50,344 nucleotides of DNA from contig JAIOPT010000068.1 of the NCBI GenBank assembly GCA_021413765.1, positions 1-50,344 on the forward strand, written 5' to 3'. Below the pieces are notes generated by a model. The model ran no database searches, was not told the DNA's origin, and saw nothing but the letters and a program-made list of their open reading frames with translations. The translations under genes and the position numbers were made by a program. The stretch comes from Betaproteobacteria bacterium. GTDB lineage: Bacteria > Pseudomonadota > Gammaproteobacteria > Burkholderiales > Gallionellaceae. Positions 27,757-38,549 of the stretch are shown piece after piece. Within the stretch, counting starts at the first letter, position 1; each line of letters starts with the position of its first letter.

Positions 27757-30393
27757 ATGGGAAAAATGAATGTAGCGCAGTTTGCTGGCGAGCTCAGCTT
27801 GCCGGTTGGATTGCTGCTTGAACAACTACAGGCGGCCGGTGTCGCCAAACAGCAGGAATCAGATAGCATATCGGAACAGGACAAGGCAAAGTTGCTTGAG
27901 CATCTGCACAGCACACATGGCAGTGGCAGTGCCAAAAGTAAAAAAATTACATTGACTCGCCGTGAAACCACGGAGATCAAGAAGGCGGATAGCACGGGCA
28001 AGGCTCGCATCATTCAAGTCGAAGTGCGCAAGAAGCGCGTGGTTGCACCAATTACAGTTGCCGAGATAGAACAACCAGTTGCTGCTGTAGTAAAGGTCAC
28101 TCCAGCGCAAGCAGCACCATCAAAAACCTCAAAAGCGGAAATATTGGGAGAGCAGGAGATTGCTCTGCGTACTGAAGAAGCACGCAGTCAGGCAGAACTA
28201 GCCTCACGCCAGGCCGCCGAAGTCCAAGCCAAGAACAAGAAGGAACACGCCAAACGCAAAGTGACGCTAGTTGCCGAACCTGTGGTGCCGCCGATTGAAG
28301 TGCCAGAGACCAAGGCGGTTGCAATTGCCGAAGCAGCTGCCCCCCCTGTTGCCAAGCCTGATTTGGCCGAAGGTACGCTGCATAAGCCAATGCCAAAGCC
28401 TGGTGACAAGGTTGTTCGGCCTGCAGCTAAAAAAGGTGCTAAAGCCGCCGCTCCAGACAAAACAAGTCCATGGACCGAGGCTGGTCACAAAAAACGCACC
28501 CCCGCAGTCATTGATACGCGACCTGGCGGTTGGACGGCTGGCCGTGGAAACGTTAACCCACGCCATCATGCCAAACATGCCAAGCAAGAAGAAACTGCCC
28601 AGCATGCTTTCTCCCTGCCGACTGAACCAGTCGTACATGAGGTCATGGTGCCAGAGACGATTAGTGTCGCTGAATTAGCACAGAAAATGTCAATCAAAGC
28701 CATCGAAATTATCAAGGCACTAATGAAATTAGGCTCCATGGTGACCATTAATCAGGTGCTGGATCAGGAAACTGCGATGATTGTGGTGGAAGAGTTGGGG
28801 CATATTGCCAAGCCAGCCAAGGTGGATGATCCTAGTGCTTATCTGACAGAATCTGAAGAGCACAAGAATGCACCTCTCGAGCCGCGCGCTCCGGTAGTTA
28901 CCGTGATGGGTCACGTTGATCATGGTAAGACATCATTGCTGGATTACATCCGTCGAACCCGCGTGGCCAGCGGCGAAGCAGGCGGCATCACGCAGCATAT
29001 TGGCGCTTACCATGTGAATACCCCGCGAGGCATGATTACTTTCCTCGATACACCGGGCCATGAGGCATTTACGGCAATGAGGGCACGTGGTTCGAAAGTG
29101 ACTGACATTGTGATATTAGTGGTTGCAGCGGATGATGGTGTAATGCCGCAGACCAAAGAGGCAATCCACCATGCCAAGGCAGCAAACGTACCCATCGTGG
29201 TAGCGGTGACTAAGATTGATAAGCCTGATGCCAATTCCGAACGCGTAAAACAAGAATTGGTTGCAGAGGGTGTGGTGCCGGAAGGTTGGGGCGGCGACAC
29301 CATGTTTGTTGAGGTGTCTGCAAAGACCGGATTGGGTATCGACTCCTTGTTGGAAAGCGTGTTATTGCAAGCTGAATTGTTGCAACTCACCTCACCCAAA
29401 CTAAGCTTGGCCAAGGGTATTGTGATTGAAGCCAGGTTGGATAAGGGCAAGGGGCCGGTGGCGACTATATTGGTGCAGTCGGGCACCTTAAAGCGGGGTG
29501 ATGCAGTGCTGGTCGGCGTAGTGTCCGGACGCGTGCGTGCCATGCTGGATGAGAACGGTAAGGCAATAAATGAGGCAGGGCCATCGATCCCAGTGGAGAT
29601 TCAGGGGCTATCCGAAGTGCCTATAGCTGGTGAAAGCGTGCTAGTACTCTCAGATGAGAAAAAAGCACGTGAAATTGCCTTGTTCCGTCAAGGCAAGTTC
29701 CGTGCTGTGAAACTAGCCAAGCAGCAGGCCGCTACGTTGGAAAACATGTTCGATCAGATGGCAGAAGGCGAAGTGCGCATGCTGCCATTGATTATCAAGA
29801 CCGATGTACAGGGTTCTTGTGAAGCTATTGCACATGCCCTGCAAAAACTATCCACCGATGAGGTCAAAGTTAACCTGATCCACAGTGCTGTGGGCGCTAT
29901 CAGCGAATCCGACATTAACCTGGCGCTGGCTTCGAAGGCAATCGTGATTGGCTTTAATACCCGTGCCGATATTGCTGCGCGTAAGCTGGCGGAATCTGCC
30001 GGCGTAGATGTGCGTTACTACAATGTTATCTATGAAATGGTAGATGAAATTAAAGCGGCTTTGTCAGGTATGCGGGCTCCGGAAAAGAAGGAAGTCATCC
30101 TCGGTATGGTGGAAATACGCCAAGTATTCGTAATTTCCAAGATCGGCACTGTGGTCGGTTGCTACGTGACCAGTGGCATAGTCAAGCGTAATTCGCAGGT
30201 GCGAGTGCTGCGCAACAATGTGGTGATTCATACTGGCGAACTGGATTCGTTGAAACGCTTCAAAGATGATGTCAAGGAAGTTCGATCGAATTTCGAGTGT
30301 GGTTTGTCGTTGCGTAATTTTAATGACCTCGAAGTGGGCGATCAACTTGAAGCATTTGAAATAATCGAAGTGGCACGCTCTCTAAATGCCTAA
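27757..30393 (+). CDS. infB: Translation initiation factor IF-2
   Basis: A GTPase that brings formyl-Met-tRNA to the ribosome. The protein has 878 residues: an IF2_N subdomain at about 4-52, a long Ala/Lys/Pro-rich linker to about 290, a second IF2_N domain ([25 protein letters not shown]), then the G domain with [12 protein letters not shown] near 388, [15 protein letters not shown] and NKID-type TKIDKPDAN, and domains C1/C2 at the end. Start chosen at the ATG at 27757, five bases after AAGGGG. The start of rbfA overlaps its end by eight bases. Confidence 0.98.
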   Translation: MGKMNVAQFAGELSLPVGLLLEQLQAAGVAKQQESDSISEQDKAKLLEHLHSTHGSGSAKSKKITLTRRETTEIKKADSTGKARIIQVEVRKKRVVAPITVAEIEQPVAAVVKVTPAQAAPSKTSKAEILGEQEIALRTEEARSQAELASRQAAEVQAKNKKEHAKRKVTLVAEPVVPPIEVPETKAVAIAEAAAPPVAKPDLAEGTLHKPMPKPGDKVVRPAAKKGAKAAAPDKTSPWTEAGHKKRTPAVIDTRPGGWTAGRGNVNPRHHAKHAKQEETAQHAFSLPTEPVVHEVMVPETISVAELAQKMSIKAIEIIKALMKLGSMVTINQVLDQETAMIVVEELGHIAKPAKVDDPSAYLTESEEHKNAPLEPRAPVVTVMGHVDHGKTSLLDYIRRTRVASGEAGGITQHIGAYHVNTPRGMITFLDTPGHEAFTAMRARGSKVTDIVILVVAADDGVMPQTKEAIHHAKAANVPIVVAVTKIDKPDANSERVKQELVAEGVVPEGWGGDTMFVEVSAKTGLGIDSLLESVLLQAELLQLTSPKLSLAKGIVIEARLDKGKGPVATILVQSGTLKRGDAVLVGVVSGRVRAMLDENGKAINEAGPSIPVEIQGLSEVPIAGESVLVLSDEKKAREIALFRQGKFRAVKLAKQQAATLENMFDQMAEGEVRMLPLIIKTDVQGSCEAIAHALQKLSTDEVKVNLIHSAVGAISESDINLALASKAIVIGFNTRADIAARKLAESAGVDVRYYNVIYEMVDEIKAALSGMRAPEKKEVILGMVEIRQVFVISKIGTVVGCYVTSGIVKRNSQVRVLRNNVVIHTGELDSLKRFKDDVKEVRSNFECGLSLRNFNDLEVGDQLEAFEIIEVARSLNA

Positions 30394-30796
30394 AGGCTAT
30401 GTAAGGACAGACCGGATAGCCGAACAGATTCAGCGCGAAGTGGCTCAACTGTTGCGCCTCGAGGTGAAAGATCCGCGCGTGCGCATGATCACTCTCACGG
30501 GAGTTGAGGTGACTAGGGACTATTCCCACGCCAAGGTCTTTTACACCTCCCTGGGCGGAGTAAGCGCTGCAGTGCAGCAAGGTTTAGAGCATGCAAGCGG
30601 TTATTTGCGTTGCCAACTCGCACATTCGATGAAGCTACGCATCATGCCGCAACTGCATTTTATTTATGACCCGTCGATCGAACGTGGCGCTCATTTGTCG
30701 AAGCTTATTGATCAAGCGGTTGCCAGCGATAAAACATTACACAGCTCTTCCCAAGCTCCTTTGGATCACTTGTCAAAGGAGGGCGAAGCCGACTAG
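30386..30796 (+). CDS. rbfA: 30S ribosome-binding factor RbfA
   Basis: A small KH-fold protein that binds immature 16S rRNA and supports 30S maturation in the cold. The 136 residues contain [43 protein letters not shown] and [24 protein letters not shown], all diagnostic. The ATG overlaps infB by eight bases. truB follows after 44 bases. Confidence 0.97.
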   Translation: MPKGYVRTDRIAEQIQREVAQLLRLEVKDPRVRMITLTGVEVTRDYSHAKVFYTSLGGVSAAVQQGLEHASGYLRCQLAHSMKLRIMPQLHFIYDPSIERGAHLSKLIDQAVASDKTLHSSSQAPLDHLSKEGEAD

Positions 30797-30840
30797 CTTC
30801 CCCCTAAGGGCGGTAGTTAAGGACGTTTCGTGAAGTTAAA

Positions 30841-31755
30841 ATGACCCGCATAATGCGTCCATTGGACGGTGTTTTGTTATTCGACAAGCCTCTAGGACTC
30901 AGTTCCAATATCGCCTTGCAAAAGGTACGCCGCCTTTTTCAGGCGGAGAAGGCGGGGCATACTGGTACGCTTGATCCTCTGGCGACTGGTCTGTTACCAG
31001 TTTGTTTTGGCGAGGCTACTAAGTTCACCAGTTCACTGCTGGAGGCAGACAAAACTTATTGTGCATTGATTCGGCTTGGTCAAACGACTACTACGGGCGA
31101 TGCCGAGGGCGAAATTACCAGCTCCTGCACTGTAGAGCTGGACAAAGAACAGGTATGCACGGTATTACGCAATTTTATCGGTGAAATTCAGCAGATGCCG
31201 CCTATGCATAGCGCCATCAAACATAAGGGAAAGCCACTATATGAGTACATTCGTAAGGGCGAAACTGTAATACGTGCAAGCCGTAGCGTGACCATACACG
31301 AGTTGGTATTGGAGCGCTTTGCGGGTGACGAGATGGAGATTACAGTGCGTTGCAGTAAGGGTACTTACGTGCGTACACTGGCTGAGGATATTGGATTGGC
31401 TTTGGGGTGTGGTGCACACCTGCAAGGATTGCGCCGTACAGCGATTGGTCAGTTTGGCCTTGAAGGTGCGCATAATCTGAACCAGATGGAGTCGGTAACC
31501 ATGCTGGAACGAGAGGCATACATTTTACCGTTAGATAGTTTGCTGCAGGATATGCCTGTGCTTGATCTTGATGCGGCACAAGTGACCCGCATTGCCCAAG
31601 GGCAGAGGCTCGCTATCGAAGCGGCATTGCTGGAAGGCAAAGTTCGATTATATGGAGCAGGGCGCTTCATTGGGGTGGCCGATCTCGTGGAACAGCGGCT
31701 GACCCCCGTAAGATTGTTGTCCAGCGTGGCGAAAAGCGCAGCTTGTATAGAATAG
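30841..31755 (+). CDS. truB: tRNA pseudouridine(55) synthase TruB
   Basis: Converts U55 of tRNA T-loops to pseudouridine. The 304 residues include DGVLLFDKPLGLSSN, the catalytic-Asp motif GHTGTLDPLATGLLPVCFGEATKF at about 38-61, and KGTYVRTLAEDIG near 178. A PUA-like C-terminal region follows. It belongs to the nusA operon by order, between rbfA and rpsO. Confidence 0.97.
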   Translation: MTRIMRPLDGVLLFDKPLGLSSNIALQKVRRLFQAEKAGHTGTLDPLATGLLPVCFGEATKFTSSLLEADKTYCALIRLGQTTTTGDAEGEITSSCTVELDKEQVCTVLRNFIGEIQQMPPMHSAIKHKGKPLYEYIRKGETVIRASRSVTIHELVLERFAGDEMEITVRCSKGTYVRTLAEDIGLALGCGAHLQGLRRTAIGQFGLEGAHNLNQMESVTMLEREAYILPLDSLLQDMPVLDLDAAQVTRIAQGQRLAIEAALLEGKVRLYGAGRFIGVADLVEQRLTPVRLLSSVAKSAACIE

Positions 31756-31924
31756 GTTTTGGCTCTATTTAAGGTATTTCTGATAGAGGCGCTTAAGAAA
31801 ATGAATCAGAGTGGGAACCTGTAAAGCTGCAAAGATGAGCAAAGGGTGTGCGTTAATTTATGAAGATTAGGACTAATTAACGTAATATGGGACAACGTTC
31901 TTGTCCGAATAGACTTGAGCAACC

Positions 31925-31960
31925 GCCGCATTCGAGAGTAAAATGCGGCACTTTTTATTT
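31925..31960 (+). terminator. Terminator/attenuator just ahead of rpsO
   Basis: GCCGCATT-cgagagtaa-AATGCGGC followed by acTTTTTattt, directly before the rpsO Shine-Dalgarno (GGAG at 31964). It may end the nusA-truB message or act as an attenuator in the rpsO leader. Confidence 0.7.
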
Positions 31961-31977
31961 AGTGGAGTGTGAATATT

Positions 31978-32247
31978 ATGTCTATTACGGCAGCGCAAAA
32001 AGCGCAAATTGTGACTGATTACCAACGCATCAAAGGCGATACCGGCTCACCAGAAGTGCAGGTTGCACTAATGACCGCTCGCATTAATTATTTGACAGGT
32101 CATTTTAAGGAACACATAAAGGATCACCATTCTCGTCGCGGTCTGTTGCGATTGGTGAGCCGTCGCCGCAAGCTCCTGGATTACCTCAAGGGCAAGAATG
32201 AGGGCAGTTACCGTGCACTGATTCAGCGTTTGGAATTGCGTAAGTAG
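31978..32247 (+). CDS. rpsO: 30S ribosomal protein S15
   Basis: An 89-residue primary binder of 16S rRNA, the usual length. [36 protein letters not shown] and [23 protein letters not shown] are diagnostic. The track begins at an upstream GTG, but the ATG at 31978 with GGAG ahead gives the standard N-terminus. The order rpsO-pnp is conserved. Confidence 0.98.
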   Translation: MSITAAQKAQIVTDYQRIKGDTGSPEVQVALMTARINYLTGHFKEHIKDHHSRRGLLRLVSRRRKLLDYLKGKNEGSYRALIQRLELRK

Positions 32248-32259
32248 TACTTTATAAGT

Positions 32260-32336
32260 GGGTCGCAGATGCGGCCCGCGTTGTTTTGGGTGAATTATCC
32301 CAACTATGGCCTTACCCCCATGGCGCATTAGCGCCA
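32260..32336 (+). promoter_or_regulatory. Structured pnp leader
   Basis: Three hairpins: GGGtCGCA-ga-TGCGgCCC at 32260-32277, TTGGG/CCCAA at 32286-32303, and TGGCGC-atta-GCGCCA at 32321-32336. In enterics the pnp leader hairpin is cut by RNase III for autoregulation. The structures are visible; the role is inferred. Confidence 0.5.
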
Positions 32337-32359
32337 CGTCATGCACAGAGAGGCGAATT

Positions 32360-34471
32360 TTGAGTCACTACAAGAAAACATTAGCGTATGGCAACCATCA
32401 GCTCACCTTGGAAACCGGGGAAATCGCACGTCAGGCCAGCGGAGCAGTCATGGTTAGTCTGGACGATACGGTCGTTCTGGTCACCGTAGTAGGCAGGAAA
32501 GATGCTAAGCCGGACCAGGATTTTTTCCCTTTGACCGTGGATTATCAGGAACGTACCTATGCTGCAGGCAAGATTCCAGGCGGTTTTTTTCGACGTGAAG
32601 GGCGACCCAGCGAAAAGGAAGTCTTGACGTCTCGTTTGATCGATCGCCCGTTGCGCCCACTATTTCCGGCAGGTTTTTATAATGAAGTGCAAATCGTTGC
32701 TACGGTAATATCTTCTGATAACCAGATTGACTCTGATATTCCTGCCATGATTGGTGCCTCTGCTGCCTTGGCGTTGTCCGGTATTCCGTTTGATGGCCCC
32801 ATAGGCGCGGCGCGCGTCGGCTATCTTAACGGTGAGTATGTACTTAACCCTACTGCACAGGAACTTGAACTATCCAAGATGGATCTAGTAGTTGCTGGAA
32901 CGGAACAAGCCGTTTTAATGGTGGAGTCAGAAGCACAAGAATTGCCTGAAGACGTTATGCTGGGCGCTGTCATGTTTGGCCACAAGCAAATGCAAGCGGT
33001 GATTCAAGCGATCATCGAAATGGCGGATGCAGTTGGTGCACCGGATTGGGATTGGAATGCGCCTGTTCATGACATTGTGTTGAGCTCAAAAATCGCCGAA
33101 CTGGCCGAAAGTAGCTTACAGCAAGCTTATGCCGTACGTGAAAAACAGGCGCGTACTAATCAGGTGGATGCGATTCGTGCCCGCGTGCTGGAAGCTGTGT
33201 CAGCCTCGGAAAATGGTTTGGTGCCAAAAAATCATCTTAATGATTTATTCGAAGCACTGGAATCCAAGATTGTACGCGGCCAGATACTAAGCGGCGAACC
33301 TCGCATCGACGGGCGTGACACACGTACCGTGCGTCCAATTACAATTCGCACTGGCGTATTACCACGCACGCATGGTTCAGCCCTGTTTACCCGCGGTGAA
33401 ACTCAGGCACTGGTAGTGGCCACACTAGGCACTGCGCGTGATGCGCAGAAAATTGATGCCTTGCAAGGCGAGTATTTGGATCGCTTCATGCTTCATTACA
33501 ACTTCCCCCCATATTCTACAGGTGAGACTGGTCGCGTTGGTACACCAAAGCGACGTGAAATTGGTCATGGTCGTTTAGCTAAGCGTGCTCTGGTAGCAAC
33601 ATTGCCGAGTGAGGAAGAGTTTGGATATTCCATTCGCGTGGTTTCTGAAATCACCGAGTCTAATGGATCCAGTTCAATGGCCTCAGTATGTGGTGGTTGC
33701 TTGGCGATGATGGATGCCGGTGTGCCAGTCAAGACTCATGTGGCAGGTATCGCCATGGGTTTAATTAAAGAAGGCAACCGTTTTGCTGTACTGACCGACA
33801 TACTTGGCGATGAAGATCATCTGGGTGACATGGATTTTAAGGTAGCAGGGTCGGAGCAGGGTATTACTGCACTACAAATGGACATCAAGATTAACGGGAT
33901 AACGAGTGAAATTATGCAAGTTGCCTTGAGCCAAGCGCGCGAAGGACGCTTGCATATACTTGGTATCATGAAGCAGGCCATGCCTTCGGTACGTGAAGAG
34001 GTGTCGGCACATGCACCACGCATGATCAAAATCAAGATCAACCCGGAGAAAATTCGTGATGTGATTGGTAAGGGCGGTGCTGTGATACGTGCGTTAACTG
34101 AGGAAACTGGTACCACTATCGATATCGACGATGAAGGCAATGTAACGATTGCCAGTGTTAGCGGTGAAGGGGGAATGCTGGCAAAGAAACGTATCGAGGA
34201 TATTGTAGCGGAAGTTGAGGTAGGCAAAGTTTATGAAGGCCCGGTTGTCAAACTGTTGGATTTTGGCGCGATTGTGAATATCATGCCTGGGAAAGACGGT
34301 TTACTTCACATCTCGCAAATTTCAAACGAACGCGTTAACGTTGTGTCGGATGTCCTTAAAGAAGGTCAGATTGTAAAGGTCAAGGTGCTGGAGGCCGATG
34401 AGAAAGGCCGCTTGCGCTTAAGTATGAAGGCTCTTATCGTGGTAGAACCTGAAGCGCCTGTTTCAGAGTAA
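32360..34471 (+). CDS. pnp: Polyribonucleotide nucleotidyltransferase (PNPase)
   Basis: A phosphorolytic 3'-5' exoribonuclease of the RNA degradosome. From the TTG at 32360 it has 703 residues, the normal length, starting [20 protein letters not shown]; a GAGG six bases ahead supports this start, while the track start at 32306 adds 18 unrelated residues. Two RNase PH domains carry RRGRPSEKE-like [12 protein letters not shown] and [25 protein letters not shown] ([20 protein letters not shown]) and S1 ([31 protein letters not shown]) domains end the protein. Confidence 0.98.
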   Translation: MSHYKKTLAYGNHQLTLETGEIARQASGAVMVSLDDTVVLVTVVGRKDAKPDQDFFPLTVDYQERTYAAGKIPGGFFRREGRPSEKEVLTSRLIDRPLRPLFPAGFYNEVQIVATVISSDNQIDSDIPAMIGASAALALSGIPFDGPIGAARVGYLNGEYVLNPTAQELELSKMDLVVAGTEQAVLMVESEAQELPEDVMLGAVMFGHKQMQAVIQAIIEMADAVGAPDWDWNAPVHDIVLSSKIAELAESSLQQAYAVREKQARTNQVDAIRARVLEAVSASENGLVPKNHLNDLFEALESKIVRGQILSGEPRIDGRDTRTVRPITIRTGVLPRTHGSALFTRGETQALVVATLGTARDAQKIDALQGEYLDRFMLHYNFPPYSTGETGRVGTPKRREIGHGRLAKRALVATLPSEEEFGYSIRVVSEITESNGSSSMASVCGGCLAMMDAGVPVKTHVAGIAMGLIKEGNRFAVLTDILGDEDHLGDMDFKVAGSEQGITALQMDIKINGITSEIMQVALSQAREGRLHILGIMKQAMPSVREEVSAHAPRMIKIKINPEKIRDVIGKGGAVIRALTEETGTTIDIDDEGNVTIASVSGEGGMLAKKRIEDIVAEVEVGKVYEGPVVKLLDFGAIVNIMPGKDGLLHISQISNERVNVVSDVLKEGQIVKVKVLEADEKGRLRLSMKALIVVEPEAPVSE

Positions 34472-34488
34472 AGGCTCAAAACATAGCG

Positions 34489-34522
34489 CAATAAAAAAGC
34501 CCCTTGGTACGGGGCTTTTTTA
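34489..34522 (+). terminator. Terminator of the rpsO-pnp operon
   Basis: AAAAAAGCCCC-ttggtac-GGGGCTTTTTT, a GC-rich stem with A and T runs, able to work in both directions. Confidence 0.93.
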
Positions 34523-34571
34523 TTTATAAAATAAAAATTAAAAATGCTTTTAAATGCACATTGCGAATGGA

Positions 34572-35789
34572 ATGAATAAACCGATTACCTGCGATATTTT
34601 TTGCGCAGTGATAGACAACTTCGGTGACATTGGCGTTTGCTGGCGACTAGCTAAGCAACTGGTGCACGAGCCAGGGATGGCAGTGCGGCTATGGGTGGAC
34701 GATCTGTCAAGCTTTCGCAGACTGCACCCGGCGATCTGTCCTGATATGCCAATACAGCATTGTTCTGGAGTGGAAATCAGGCACTGGAGTGCAACTTTTT
34801 TGGAGCTTCCATTTTCAAAGGTAGAGCCGGCGCAACTAGTGATTGAGGCGTTCGCATGTGAACTGCCCGAGTGCTATGTGGCAGTGATGGCGGCGCAAGA
34901 GTACAAACCGATTTGGATTAACTTGGAGCACCTTAGTGCGGAAGAATGGGTGGCTGGCTGTCATTGTCTTCCCTCGCCCCATCCTTTCTTACCTCTCACT
35001 AAATATTTTTTTTTCCCGGGGTTCACCCCACAAACTGGTGGCTTGCTGCTAGAGAGAGATCTCATTGCACGACGTGATGCATTTCAGAGTGATCTGCACA
35101 CGCAGGCCGCATTTTGGCGAGCACTGGGCGTGCCATTGCCTAAACCCGATGAAGTACGTGTTTCGTTATTCTGCTATGAAAATATCGCGCTGCCGGAATT
35201 ACTTTCTACTTGGGCAAAGAGCAATATCTCAATACTATGTTTAGTGCCGGACGATTGTGTGCTGCCTCAAGTGGCAGCCTTTTTTGGGCGTGGACTCGTT
35301 GTTGCGGGTGACATGTTACAGTACGGTAATTTGGAAGTTCGCATATTGCCGTTTATCGAACAGGAGCGTTATGATGAACTGTTGTGGGCCTGCGATATTA
35401 ACTTTGTTCGAGGGGAAGATTCTTGTGTGCGTGCGCAATGGGCGGGCAAGCCATTTGTTTGGCACATTTATCCTCAACAGGATAATGTACATATAAACAA
35501 GCTGAGCGCTTTCATGAAGTTGTATTGTGCCGGACTGCAGCCAGACGCAGCACAAACATTATCTAGGTTGTGGGAAGGGTGGAACATTGGACAAAGCGGG
35601 AACCAAGCAGCCTCGATAAGCTCAAACTACACTTGGAATGAATACTGGGAGCACAAAGCGTTTTTGCTGAGGCATGCGCGTGAATGGTCGCAGCATATAT
35701 CCGGCAATAACCTCGTTTTGAATTTGCTGAATTTTGTTCAAAAAATTGATAGAATACGCGGCTTGGAATGTAAATCAGATTTAAGGTAA
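34572..35789 (+). CDS. earP: Protein-arginine rhamnosyltransferase EarP
   Basis: Adds rhamnose from dTDP-rhamnose to Arg32 of EF-P, which lets EF-P relieve ribosome stalling at polyproline. About 405 residues, starting MNKPITCDIFCAVIDNFGDIGVCWRLAKQL, the EarP signature. C-terminal RGEDSCVRAQWAGKPFVWHIYPQQD is the nucleotide-sugar binding block. The ORF track starts six codons earlier; neither start has a clear ribosome site. It is directly upstream of efp (six bases), its substrate. Confidence 0.95.
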   Translation: MNKPITCDIFCAVIDNFGDIGVCWRLAKQLVHEPGMAVRLWVDDLSSFRRLHPAICPDMPIQHCSGVEIRHWSATFLELPFSKVEPAQLVIEAFACELPECYVAVMAAQEYKPIWINLEHLSAEEWVAGCHCLPSPHPFLPLTKYFFFPGFTPQTGGLLLERDLIARRDAFQSDLHTQAAFWRALGVPLPKPDEVRVSLFCYENIALPELLSTWAKSNISILCLVPDDCVLPQVAAFFGRGLVVAGDMLQYGNLEVRILPFIEQERYDELLWACDINFVRGEDSCVRAQWAGKPFVWHIYPQQDNVHINKLSAFMKLYCAGLQPDAAQTLSRLWEGWNIGQSGNQAASISSNYTWNEYWEHKAFLLRHAREWSQHISGNNLVLNLLNFVQKIDRIRGLECKSDLR

Positions 35790-35795
35790 GTAGAC

Positions 35796-36356
35796 ATGAA
35801 AATAGCACAAGAACTGCGGGCAGGTAATGTCGTTATGGTCGGCAGCGACCCCATGGTGGTGTTAAAGGCTGAATATACCCGCTCTGGCCGTAATGGTTCG
35901 GTAGTTAAAATGAAATTCAAGAACCTGTTGACAGACTCGCCGAGCGAGGCAATATATAGGGCGGACGACAAATTTGAAATAGTTCTGCTTGATCGAAAGG
36001 ATGCAACGTATTCTTATTTTGCTGATCCTATGTATGTGTTTATGGATGCTGATTACAATCAGTATGAGGTAGAAAAAGAAAATTTGGGTGAATCGATCAA
36101 TTACCTCGAAGACGGTATGGCCTGCGAGATGGTCTTTTACAACGATAAAGCCATTTCGGTCGATCTGCCCAATACTGTCGTACGCGAAATTATCTACACC
36201 GAGCCAGCAGCGCGTGGAGATACCTCCGGCAAAGTAATGAAGCCTGCCAAAATTGGCTCTGGCACAGAGTTACAGGTGGCCGCATTTTGCGAAATTGGTG
36301 ATCAAATTGAAATTGATACACGTACTGGCGAATTTAAGCGGCGTGTTAATGCTTGA
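35796..36356 (+). CDS. efp: Elongation factor P, Arg32 type
   Basis: Promotes peptide bond formation at proline stretches. The 186 residues have three beta-barrel domains; the tip of domain I reads [19 protein letters not shown] with Arg at position 32. This is the residue rhamnosylated by EarP, instead of the Lys used by EpmA/EpmB bacteria. The C-terminus [19 protein letters not shown] is typical. It is cotranscribed with earP. Confidence 0.98.
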   Translation: MKIAQELRAGNVVMVGSDPMVVLKAEYTRSGRNGSVVKMKFKNLLTDSPSEAIYRADDKFEIVLLDRKDATYSYFADPMYVFMDADYNQYEVEKENLGESINYLEDGMACEMVFYNDKAISVDLPNTVVREIIYTEPAARGDTSGKVMKPAKIGSGTELQVAAFCEIGDQIEIDTRTGEFKRRVNA

Positions 36357-36760
36357 TGATCCTACTAGGAAGCGATATCGCACTAAATATTAACTAAACG
36401 TACGTTGAACTAAACCGCTTTCGCGGAGGCGCTCCGGCCCCACCGCTTCATTTCCCCCTCATTCCCATTTACATGGCTGCAGCTGACTCGGCAGTCTACC
36501 GGACGGTGCGCGTAAATCCGCATCCGTCCGGTTTTTCTAAGTTGAATTGCTGCAGCTTTGGAACCAGTTTTGCTTCCCCTTGCTTTGTGCCAGATCACTT
36601 TGGCTCATGTATACTCACTCATCAGTCGGATGGGTTCGTAGGCTTGTTTAGGGGCAGCTAGATCCAAAAAATAGTGGTATTCATGGTAATACTGATGGGA
36701 ATTGAGTTCTAAGTCACAATGGTAATACATTTAATCACCTTAATATGAAGGAGAAATGTC
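36357..36760. other. Non-coding gap between efp and mscL
   Basis: Two 62-residue frames on opposite strands here (36410-36598, 36473-36661) look like chance. The stretch holds a strong terminator at 36498-36537, with about 100 bases of C-rich sequence before it. It might encode a small RNA or only the efp 3' end. Confidence 0.4.
36498..36537 (+). terminator. Terminator downstream of efp
   Basis: ACCGGACGG...CCGTCCGGT with a 17-base loop, then TTTTct. Nine perfect pairs. It lies 142 bases after the efp stop, so it ends either the efp message or a separate short transcript. Confidence 0.85.
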
Positions 36761-37165
36761 ATGGGCATGATGAAAGAATTTAAGGAGTTTGCTGTCAAGG
36801 GTAATGTTATTGATATGGCAGTAGGCATTATTATTGGAGCTGCATTTGGTAAAATTGTCTCGTCTTTTGTTGGCGATATCATCATGCCGCCAATAGGAGT
36901 TCTTTTAGGCGGAGTTGATTTTTCCAGTTTGGCGTTCATCGTTCAGGAGGCCAGGGGAGGGGCACCAGCTGTTTTGATCAGCTATGGTAAATTCATCCAG
37001 TCAATGATTGATTTTGCGATTATTGCCTTTGCAATATTTGTGGCAATAAAAGGTATAAATTCGTTAAAGAGGCAATCGGAAGAGAAACCGGCAGAGCTGC
37101 CAAAAATTTCAAATGAAGAAGTGCTCCTCATGGAAATTCGTGACTTACTTAAAGAACGAAAATAA
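36761..37165 (+). CDS. mscL: Large-conductance mechanosensitive channel MscL
   Basis: Opens under membrane tension to release solutes on hypo-osmotic shock. The 134 residues start with the amphipathic [22 protein letters not shown], then TM1 ([21 protein letters not shown]), a short periplasmic loop, TM2 (about 86-106, [21 protein letters not shown]) and a charged C-terminal helix bundle. An AAGGAG ribosome site precedes the ATG. It appears to be a single-gene unit. Confidence 0.97.
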   Translation: MGMMKEFKEFAVKGNVIDMAVGIIIGAAFGKIVSSFVGDIIMPPIGVLLGGVDFSSLAFIVQEARGGAPAVLISYGKFIQSMIDFAIIAFAIFVAIKGINSLKRQSEEKPAELPKISNEEVLLMEIRDLLKERK

Positions 37166-37381
37166 GCCGACCATTGAACTGGATCTTCAAGACCAGCGAA
37201 CTTGATAATTGCGGCATTCGTGGCTAATCAGGAATGGATATGACTCGAGAGTATGAACAGGGTATTAATACAATATTGAAAAAATATTGGCCGCTGTCTC
37301 AAAGCATTCTGCAACGAAAAGACCATAAGAATCAGGTTCAGGTAAAATACGCCGCAACTTTAGCAAATGGAATGTATATAC

Positions 37382-37645
37382 ATGGCAGTAAAAGCCCAAA
37401 AAACACCCAGCTTTGAGGTAGCACTGACCGAACTGGAACAGGTAGTCGCTGACATGGAGGTGGGCAAGCTGTCGTTGGAAGACTCATTGTCAGCTTACCG
37501 GCGTGGTGCTGAGCTGTTGCAGATTTGCCGAGGCCGTCTGGAGGATGCGCAGCAGCAGGTGCGCATCCTGGAAGAGGGCACTCTCCAAAATTTTGCTACC
37601 AGTCCTACAAGTACGAGCGATTTTGCCAAGCGAGAAGATGACTAG
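37382..37645 (+). CDS. xseB: Exodeoxyribonuclease VII small subunit
   Basis: An 87-residue helical protein that binds XseA. FEVALTELEQVVADMEVGKLSLEDSLSAYRRGAELLQICR is the family core. The track begins five codons upstream at 37367; the ATG at 37382 (MAVKAQKTPSF) fits better. Its stop overlaps the ispA start by eight bases, the standard xseB-ispA-dxs order. Confidence 0.95.
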   Translation: MAVKAQKTPSFEVALTELEQVVADMEVGKLSLEDSLSAYRRGAELLQICRGRLEDAQQQVRILEEGTLQNFATSPTSTSDFAKREDD

Positions 37646-38549
37646 ACCTGAGATGCCTGGCATTGATTTTCAGATTTGGGCTCGTTCCCACCAGAGTCGT
37701 TTCGAGGATCAGCTCAAACAGTTGTTGCCACAACCGGATATTGCTCCACAGCGCCTGCACGCAGCTATGCGCTATAGCGTATTGGATGGTGGCAAGCGCG
37801 TGCGCCCGCTGTTGGCTTTTGCTGCGGGTGATTTGGTCGGGGCGGACAGTATGCGCGTCAACATAGTCGCGGCTGCTGTCGAACTGATTCACGCTTATTC
37901 ATTGGTACACGATGACATGCCATGCATGGACAACGATGTGCTTCGACGAGGCAAACCCACTTGTCATGTTGAGTATGATGACGCCACTGCGCTGCTAGTC
38001 GGCGACAGCTTGCAAAGTTTGGCGTTTCAGTTGCTGGCCGAGCATCAACTCAGTAATGATGCCGTGCAACAGTTGGCTATGATCAAGCTATTGGCTACAG
38101 CATCCGGATCGCGTGGCATGGCGGGTGGACAAGCGATTGATTTAACGAGTGTGGGCAACCAATTGAGTGTGCCCGAACTTGAATTCATGCACATCCATAA
38201 AACGGGTGCGCTGATTCGTGCTGCTGTTTTGCTCGGTGCGCAGTGTGGGCCTGCGCTAGGGGAAGAGGAGCTGGCTAGGCTTGATCGCTACGGTAAATGC
38301 GTCGGGTTGGCTTTTCAGGTGGTGGACGATGTACTCGATAGTGAGGCAGATACTGCAACCTTAGGCAAAACTGCAGGTAAGGATGCCGAACAAGACAAGC
38401 CTACTTATGTCACGCTGCTTGGCGTGCAGGCAGCCAAACAGATGGCGGCAGAATTGCACAGTGAAGCGCTGGAAGCACTGGCGGGGTTCGGCGAGTCAGC
38501 ACGTCGCCTATGTGAAATGGCTAATTTTATTTTATTAAGAAAGTTTTGA
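37638..38549 (+). CDS. ispA: Farnesyl diphosphate synthase (polyprenyl synthetase)
   Basis: Condenses isopentenyl diphosphate with dimethylallyl/geranyl diphosphate to make farnesyl diphosphate. The track start at 37503 adds 45 residues from the xseB shadow; the ATG at 37638 gives 303 residues. [18 protein letters not shown], the first Asp-rich motif [10 protein letters not shown] at about 94-103, and the second [11 protein letters not shown] near 232 are present. dxs follows with a one-base TGATG overlap, so the two isoprenoid enzymes are coupled. Confidence 0.96.
   Translation: MTRPEMPGIDFQIWARSHQSRFEDQLKQLLPQPDIAPQRLHAAMRYSVLDGGKRVRPLLAFAAGDLVGADSMRVNIVAAAVELIHAYSLVHDDMPCMDNDVLRRGKPTCHVEYDDATALLVGDSLQSLAFQLLAEHQLSNDAVQQLAMIKLLATASGSRGMAGGQAIDLTSVGNQLSVPELEFMHIHKTGALIRAAVLLGAQCGPALGEEELARLDRYGKCVGLAFQVVDDVLDSEADTATLGKTAGKDAEQDKPTYVTLLGVQAAKQMAAELHSEALEALAGFGESARRLCEMANFILLRKF

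Noticed and set aside
36410-36661. Two 62-codon ORFs on opposite strands between efp and mscL
   Set aside because: They overlap each other and the terminator, and have no ribosome sites.
37234-37416. 60-codon ORF before xseB
   Set aside because: It overlaps the xseB start in another frame and shows no family features; more likely leader sequence.
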